A DNA stretch of 10,438 bases from Thermoplasmata archaeon (GTDB lineage Archaea > Thermoplasmatota > Thermoplasmata > Lutacidiplasmatales > UBA184): the NCBI GenBank assembly GCA_021798415.1, contig JAJZGO010000049.1:1-10438 (forward strand), written 5' to 3'. The notes beneath the pieces are model-generated. The model ran no database searches, was not told the DNA's origin, and was given only the letters and a program-made list of their open reading frames with translations. The position numbers and the translations under genes were made by a program. Shown here piece by piece: positions 6,297 to 10,438 of the stretch. Positions within the stretch are counted from its first letter, which is position 1. Every line of letters starts with the position of its first letter.

Positions 6297-6470
6297 CTAT
6301 GTGACAGATTCCCAGATTGACGGTCTTTGGGTCGTCTCTCTCGGATGGATTCTCATGGAACGCTGCGCTTCAATCAGGTCCCCGTTACGGGCGTGAACTT
6401 GTCCAAGGTTGGGTCCAACCAACCAATCGGAAATCTGATTCAACGTCATCAAGGCGGTCATAAGTGCCAT
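6297..6470 (-). CDS. Small hypothetical protein upstream of the SxCD gene
   Basis: This is a possible 57-residue protein from ATG 6470, or 71 residues from GTG 6512. The frame has a helical, protein-like start (VNQMALMTALMTLNQISDWL) and ends 16 bases before the next gene on the same strand, as in a small operon. No family is recognised. There is no clear Shine-Dalgarno site. A TATA-like GATTTTAT copy at about 6545-6538 would place transcription initiation near 6515, which would suit a leaderless GTG start at 6512. It could also be a chance frame: the composition is ordinary and nothing conserved is visible. Confidence 0.35.
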   Translation of the reverse strand: MALMTALMTLNQISDWLVGPNLGQVHARNGDLIEAQRSMRIHPRETTQRPSIWESVT

Positions 6471-6517
6471 CTGGTTGACGAGTGCGAGTTCCAAGTTTGC
6501 GTCCCCCTGCACACTGG

Positions 6518-6574
6518 ATAAAATCACAAGACGGCGAATAAAATCACAAGGGGGGCGCGGGAGGGAATAAAATC
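6518..6574. repeat. Three direct copies of ATAAAATC at the composition boundary
   Basis: ATAAAATCACAAG occurs at 6518-6530 and again at 6538-6550, exactly 20 bases apart. A shorter copy, ATAAAATC, follows at 6567-6574. On the minus strand each reads GATTTTAT, which is TATA-like. The array is the last A/T-rich DNA before the very GC-rich plus-strand operon. It may hold promoters for the minus-strand small genes, protein-binding sites, or an island junction. Confidence 0.5.
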
Positions 6575-6864
6575 CCGAAGCTGAGATCGCGGGCGCGCCG
6601 CTCCGACCGATGTTCCCCCGGGCGCCCGACCGCCCGCGGAAGGGCCGCCGGTCCCATCCTTGCGCGGGGCCGCCCGAGAGGTCCCGGCGCGTACCTCCCG
6701 CAGCCCGACGCGCGCCGCGACTCGGCCCGTCCCCCCGGGGCGCGGAACGGCGCTGCGGAGCCCGAGCGTTGGTGCAATCTCCGCAGCCAGCGGGTTGCGC
6801 ACCAACCAGTCTCCGTCCCGCACCAAAACCGATACCCCCCACATCTCCCACTTGGAGCATGACC
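6575..6864. promoter_or_regulatory. GC-rich leader of the plus-strand operon with repeated GCACCAA
   Basis: No gene is supported in this stretch. GTTGGTGC (6768-6775) is an exact inverted copy of GCACCAAC (6799-6806), and GCACCAA recurs at 6820-6826, 21 bases (two helical turns) after the second copy. This iteron-like set, 40-100 bases before the start of the P-loop gene, could be a regulator site. The remainder is C/G-rich and lacks an evident TATA box; the nearest A/T-rich elements are the 6518-6574 repeats. GGAG at 6854-6857 is the ribosome-binding site for the next gene. Confidence 0.35.
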
Positions 6865-8124
6865 ATGACGACCCCGATGATCCCGCTGACGAACGCCGCG
6901 CTGTCGACCGTCCGACCCGAATCCGTCTTCGACCGTTCCCCGATCGCCTCGGCCTCGGTCGGACCCGTAGCCCACGCCCCGTCGGCCCGGGCCGACGTGT
7001 CGGGGTCCGCCGAGGCCCGCTCGACGCCCCGGTCGATACCGGCCAACGCGAAGTGGGGCTGGGCCCTGCGCGCGATCCCCGAAACGTCCCTCGCGCTCGA
7101 GACGGTGTCGCGGCCCGAGCCCCCCGAACCGGGCGACGTCGCGGTCTTCCGGGTCGAGCGGATCGGCTACCACAGTTCGATCGTCGTGCGGGACGGTCGG
7201 AAGCTGCGGATCTATCCGGGGGACCTCCTGGTCGGGGTCTTCGGGAACCGGTACGCGACCGACGGCTTCGAGGCCGAGGTCGACGGGGTCGGTGAGGTCG
7301 CTCTCCTGACCGCCGCGGCGATGGTCGGGACCGTCCGTTCGAGCCACCGGGACATGGGTCGATCGACCACGCTCTCCCTTGTCGGCTTCGCCGTCGACGC
7401 GGACGGCGGTCGCGCGAACACCAAGCGACGTCTCTTCGTCCCCGAGCGCGCCCCGCTCTCCCTCGACTGCCCCGTCCTGATCGTCGTCGGGACCGGCATG
7501 AACGCCGGGAAGACCACGGTCGTCTCGCAGATCATCCACGACCTCTCCGAGCAGGGGTTGCGCGTCGCGGCGGGCAAGCTCACGGGGAGCGTCTCGAACC
7601 GCGACTCGGACGAGATGCGGGCCGCCTCGGCCGCGTCGGTCATCGACTTCAGCGACTACGGCTTCCCGTCCACGTACCTCGCGGACCCCGCCGAGATCTC
7701 GGCGCTCTGGACGACGATCCTCGCCGCGAGCGCGCGCGGACGACCCGACCTCATGGTGATGGAGATCGCCGACGGGATCCTCGAGCGGGAGACGGCGATG
7801 ATGCTCAGCGATCCGCTCTTCGGCAGCCACGTGTCGGGCGTCGTGCTCGCGGCAGACGGCCCGCTCTCGGCGTTCGCCGCGAGCGAGCGGCTGGCGCGGC
7901 TCGGCTACCCGCTCCTCGCCGTCTCGGGAGCCCTGACGTCCGCCCCGCTCTCGGTCCGCGAGTTCCGCGAGCTGAGCCACGTGCCGGTCTTCCCGTCGAC
8001 CGGCGGGGACCCGGCGCTCGCGATGCACGTGCTCTCCCGGCTCTCGATCCCCGGGGTATCGACCGGCGAGAGCCTGCTCGACCCGGCCGACGGCCGGGTC
8101 GACCGGCTGGCCGCTCGCTCCTAG
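6865..8124 (+). CDS. Two-domain P-loop NTPase, DUF1611/DgcN-like or MobB-like
   Basis: This is a protein of 419 residues with three parts. Residues 1-60 are low-complexity, Ala/Ser/Pro-rich and probably disordered. Residues about 64-192 form a beta-rich domain (GDVAVFRVERIGYHSS, RIYPGDLLVGVFGNRY). From about 203 a P-loop domain follows with Walker A GTGMNAGKTT at 209-218 and a Walker-B-like MVMEIADG at 297-304. The layout (small N-terminal domain, then GKTT NTPase with KLTG after the first helix) recalls DUF1611, whose member DgcN is reported as a D-glutamate N-acetyltransferase, and the MobB/dethiobiotin-synthetase group; the true family is not certain. ATG 6865 is chosen because GGAG lies seven bases upstream; the open frame extends to an ATG at 6610 but that part looks non-coding. 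It heads an operon with an ABC exporter and an M14 peptidase, suggesting ATP-dependent modification of an amino acid or peptide. Confidence 0.8.
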   Translation: MTTPMIPLTNAALSTVRPESVFDRSPIASASVGPVAHAPSARADVSGSAEARSTPRSIPANAKWGWALRAIPETSLALETVSRPEPPEPGDVAVFRVERIGYHSSIVVRDGRKLRIYPGDLLVGVFGNRYATDGFEAEVDGVGEVALLTAAAMVGTVRSSHRDMGRSTTLSLVGFAVDADGGRANTKRRLFVPERAPLSLDCPVLIVVGTGMNAGKTTVVSQIIHDLSEQGLRVAAGKLTGSVSNRDSDEMRAASAASVIDFSDYGFPSTYLADPAEISALWTTILAASARGRPDLMVMEIADGILERETAMMLSDPLFGSHVSGVVLAADGPLSAFAASERLARLGYPLLAVSGALTSAPLSVREFRELSHVPVFPSTGGDPALAMHVLSRLSIPGVSTGESLLDPADGRVDRLAARS

Positions 8125-8187
8125 GCGGGCGGTGGGAACCGAGACGGACCGGGGTCGTTCGGGAGCGATCGTGAAAGGGGCCAGCGT

Positions 8188-9978
8188 ATGAGCGCGGGGT
8201 CGAACGACCCGACCCCATCTCCCCGGCTGGCGGGCTACATCTTCCGAGAGCTCGCCCGGTTCCGGGGCGTCTTCGCCCAGGCGATGCTCTGGTCGATCGT
8301 CTTCGTGGTCATCCCGATGCAGGTGCCGATGCTGGTCGGGATGCTCGTGAACGGGCTCGTCGGCCAGCCCGCGTCGTTCTACGGCGTCCTCACGTTCCAG
8401 GGCGCGACCACGATCTTCTGGTTCGCGATCGTCGGGCTCGTCCTCGTTGCGGTCGGCTACGGGGCGAGCGCCTACCTCCAGGCGGCCTCGAGCCAGGAGC
8501 TCGGACGGATCTTCGCGCGGGAGCAGCGCAAGCAGCTCGCTCACGCGCTCAACCACAGCCCCCTCGAGCTCCACCACCGCCACGGTTCGGGCGAGCTCCT
8601 GAGCCGCGTGATCACCGATGCGGACTCGACCCGGACGTTCGTCACGCAGGTCTTCTTCTCGACCGTGCAGAACGTCCTCAAGGTCGCCTACCCGGTCGTT
8701 CTCCTCGTCTTCCTCGACCCGTGGGTCGCCTTGAGTGCGGTCGCCCTCCTCCCGATCCAGTGGGAGGTCTCCCGTCGCCTCCAGCAGAAGCTCCGGGTCG
8801 CGAGCCGCACGGCGCGCTCGTCGAAGGGCCTATTGACCCAGGTCGTGAAGGAGCACCTCGACGGCATCGAGACGATCCAGAGCTCGCACGCCGAAGAGAC
8901 CGCCTTCGGGATCGTCGCCCGGCGGGCCGACCAGCTCGCGGCCGACCAGATCAAGGTCCGCCGCTACACCGGCCTCATCAACGGGGCGACCTGGACGCTC
9001 ACCTCCCTCGGCGTCGCGCTCGCGTGGGCGATCGGCGGCGTCCAGGTGCTGAACGGGACCCTCACGATCGGGGCGCTCGTCGCGATCACCGCCTACGTGG
9101 TCCTGCTCGACCGGCCGATGCAGCAGTTCACGACCGTCGTCACCGCCTACCAGCAGGGGCTGGTCGCCTTCGAGCGGATCCGGGAGATCCTCGACGCGCC
9201 GACCGACCTGCGGGACGACCCCCGGCTCCCGCCCCTGCGCATCACCGCCGGTCACGTCGAGGTCCGCGGGGTCGGCTTCGGGTACGATTCCCGCCGGCTG
9301 TTCTCCCACGTGGACCTCGACCTCTTGCCCGGCCGCCTGACGGCGATCGTAGGCGGAAACGGCTCGGGCAAGAGCACCCTCCTCAAACTGATCGCCCGGC
9401 TGTACGACCCGGCCGAGGGCCGGATCCTGATCGACGGCCAGGAGCTGCGGCAGGTCCGCCTCCTCAGCGTGCGGGACCAGATCGCCACGGTCCCCCAGAA
9501 CGCGGTGGTCTTCACCGGGACGATCGCCGACAACATCCGGTTCGGCCGCGCGGGAGCGAGCGACGCCGACGTCGAGCGCGCCGCACGGGAGTCCGGGAGC
9601 CTCGAGTTCATTCGGAAGCTGCCCCTCGGTTTCTCGACCCCGGTCGGCTCCGGGGCCCGCCAGCTCTCGGGCGGGGAGGCCCAGCGGCTCGCGATCGCCC
9701 GAGCGCTCCTCCGCCAGCCCCGGATCCTGCTCCTCGACGAGCCGAATTCCGCGCTCGACGACGAGTCCGAGGCCCGGCTCGTGCACGTTCTCGCCGGCCT
9801 CAAGGGCCGCATGACGATCGTTCTCGTGGCCCACCACCTCGACCAGCTCCTCACGGTCGCGGACGAGGTCATCTCCCTCGACCACGGCGCGGTCTCGGAC
9901 CGGACCCGTCCGGCCCCGCGGACCGAGACGCCGGTGCGGCCGCTCGCGATCTCCCCTCTCGCCGCGGGGGTTTCGTAG
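8188..9978 (+). CDS. ABC exporter half-transporter with fused membrane and ATPase domains
   Basis: This is a type-I-exporter half-transporter of 596 residues, working as a dimer in the membrane. Hydrophobic segments lie near residues 30-54, 75-97, 163-190, 264-288 and 293-308. The expected coupling regions lie between them, including HGSGELLSRVITD (132-144), as in MsbA-like proteins. The ATPase domain is complete: Walker A GGNGSGKST (389-397), Q-loop Q437 in VPQN, signature LSGGEAQR (493-500), Walker B ILLLDE (513-518), D-loop SALD, and switch His549 or His550 in VAHH. It should therefore be catalytically active. The Arg/Pro-rich tail after about 570 is lineage-specific. It starts 63 bases after the P-loop gene, with only GGGG as a weak ribosome site, and is followed within two bases by the M14 gene. 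A peptide or modified amino acid is the natural cargo given the neighbours; no peptidase C39 domain is present. Confidence 0.92.
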   Translation: MSAGSNDPTPSPRLAGYIFRELARFRGVFAQAMLWSIVFVVIPMQVPMLVGMLVNGLVGQPASFYGVLTFQGATTIFWFAIVGLVLVAVGYGASAYLQAASSQELGRIFAREQRKQLAHALNHSPLELHHRHGSGELLSRVITDADSTRTFVTQVFFSTVQNVLKVAYPVVLLVFLDPWVALSAVALLPIQWEVSRRLQQKLRVASRTARSSKGLLTQVVKEHLDGIETIQSSHAEETAFGIVARRADQLAADQIKVRRYTGLINGATWTLTSLGVALAWAIGGVQVLNGTLTIGALVAITAYVVLLDRPMQQFTTVVTAYQQGLVAFERIREILDAPTDLRDDPRLPPLRITAGHVEVRGVGFGYDSRRLFSHVDLDLLPGRLTAIVGGNGSGKSTLLKLIARLYDPAEGRILIDGQELRQVRLLSVRDQIATVPQNAVVFTGTIADNIRFGRAGASDADVERAARESGSLEFIRKLPLGFSTPVGSGARQLSGGEAQRLAIARALLRQPRILLLDEPNSALDDESEARLVHVLAGLKGRMTIVLVAHHLDQLLTVADEVISLDHGAVSDRTRPAPRTETPVRPLAISPLAAGVS

Positions 9979-9979
9979 G

Positions 9980-10438
9980 ATGGGCGCACCGCTCGTGCAC
10001 GTGGCGCAACGGACCCGACCGGAACCGGCTCCGGCCCCCACCGGCCTTTCGCGCGAGCCCCGCCGGGAGCTCCTCGGCCGCACCCCGGAGGGGCGGCCCA
10101 TCGAGGCGTGGGTCCTCGGGGGCAGGACCGCCGAGCTACGGATCGCGGCGGTCGGCGGCCAGCACGGCGACGAGCCGTGGGGAAGCGAGGCGGTCCGTCG
10201 TTGGTGGGGAGAGCGTGCGGCACGGACCCGGGCCCCCGACCTCGACGTGATCGTTGGGATCGCCGCGATCCCTTCCCTCAACCCGGACGGTGCGGCCCGC
10301 CACACTCGCCGTAACGCGCTCGGGAACGACCTCAACCGCGACCACCTCCTCCTCCAGAACCCCGAGACGCGGGCCTTCCACCGCTTCCTTCGAGCCTACC
10401 GACCGCACCTCGTGGTGGACGTCCACAACTACCCGCCG
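9980..10438 (+). CDS. M14-family zinc carboxypeptidase (N-terminal 153 residues, cut by window edge)
   Basis: This is a metallocarboxypeptidase or amidase of the M14 family; such enzymes remove a C-terminal residue or cut an isopeptide bond. The visible half has the zinc site: H62 and E65 in GGQHGDEP, and H149 in VVDVHN. NPDG (101-104), GNDLNRD (115-121; most M14 enzymes have DLNRN) and the NPET segment near 127-130 are also family hallmarks. The catalytic Glu lies beyond the window. The opening GRTPEGRPIEAWVLG and the absence of a signal peptide recall cytoplasmic M14 proteins such as MpaA (murein tripeptide amidase) more than digestive enzymes. ATG 9980 starts one base after the exporter stop, so the two are translationally coupled. 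The frame is open to the right edge. Confidence 0.87.
   Translation, partial: MGAPLVHVAQRTRPEPAPAPTGLSREPRRELLGRTPEGRPIEAWVLGGRTAELRIAAVGGQHGDEPWGSEAVRRWWGERAARTRAPDLDVIVGIAAIPSLNPDGAARHTRRNALGNDLNRDHLLLQNPETRAFHRFLRAYRPHLVVDVHNYPP

Noticed and set aside
6544..8583. A 679-codon minus-strand open frame opposite the P-loop and ABC genes
   Set aside because: It is rich in Arg, Glu, Asp and Gly with no domain, and is the antisense shadow of strongly recognisable plus-strand genes in GC-rich DNA.
8721..10335. Long open frames on both strands overlapping the ABC exporter and M14 gene
   Set aside because: Their products are Arg/Pro or Glu/Arg repeats without motifs; the ABC and M14 frames carry every family motif and explain the DNA.
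1..10438. CRISPR array, rRNA or an origin of replication
   Set aside because: No regularly spaced repeat series, no rRNA-like sequence and no origin-type repeat cluster with an Orc1/Cdc6 gene was found by eye.

Overview
The window looks like chromosomal DNA of a high-GC archaeon, most likely a euryarchaeote or Thermoplasmatota-type lineage known from metagenomes. The reasons are an FtsZ of archaeal flavour preceded by a ribbon-helix-helix (RHH) regulator, an arrangement known from archaeal cdrS-ftsZ2 operons; A/T-rich TATA-like boxes rather than -35/-10 pairs; and GGAG-type Shine-Dalgarno sites. Taxonomy is inferred, not proven.

Layout. (a) 1-933, minus strand: a cell-division operon with a tandem RHH regulator followed 12 bases later by ftsZ, which runs off the left edge. 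A perfect 11-bp inverted repeat lies between the putative TATA box and the regulator's start. (b) 947-2061: an insertion sequence of about 1.1 kb with 17-bp imperfect terminal inverted repeats. Its DDE transposase is broken by three single-base indels at short homopolymers. It sits just upstream of the division promoter. (c) 2062-5519, minus strand: a less GC-rich accessory block, read in the order marR regulator, remnant of an ABC ATPase/permease pair, 14-TM MFS exporter, metallo-beta-lactamase-fold hydrolase. It reads as a regulated small-molecule efflux or detoxification operon in which the ABC pump has been deleted to a stub. (d) 5520-6574: a marR upstream region with competing hairpins, a frameshifted small gene of an unnamed family (GDIV and LSHSCD motifs), a possible small ORF, and three spaced copies of ATAAAATC at the boundary where base composition jumps. 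(e) 6865-10438, plus strand, very GC-rich: a three-gene operon of a two-domain P-loop NTPase (DUF1611/DgcN-like or MobB-like fold), a fused TMD-NBD ABC exporter, and an M14 zinc carboxypeptidase that runs off the right edge.

The last operon is the best candidate for an undescribed system: a peptide- or amino-acid-processing and export unit. The division operon with its palindrome is the best candidate for a regulatory circuit. Four loci carry single-base homopolymer indels, so either the accessory block is decaying or the assembly has indel errors there. This matters for every pseudogene call below.
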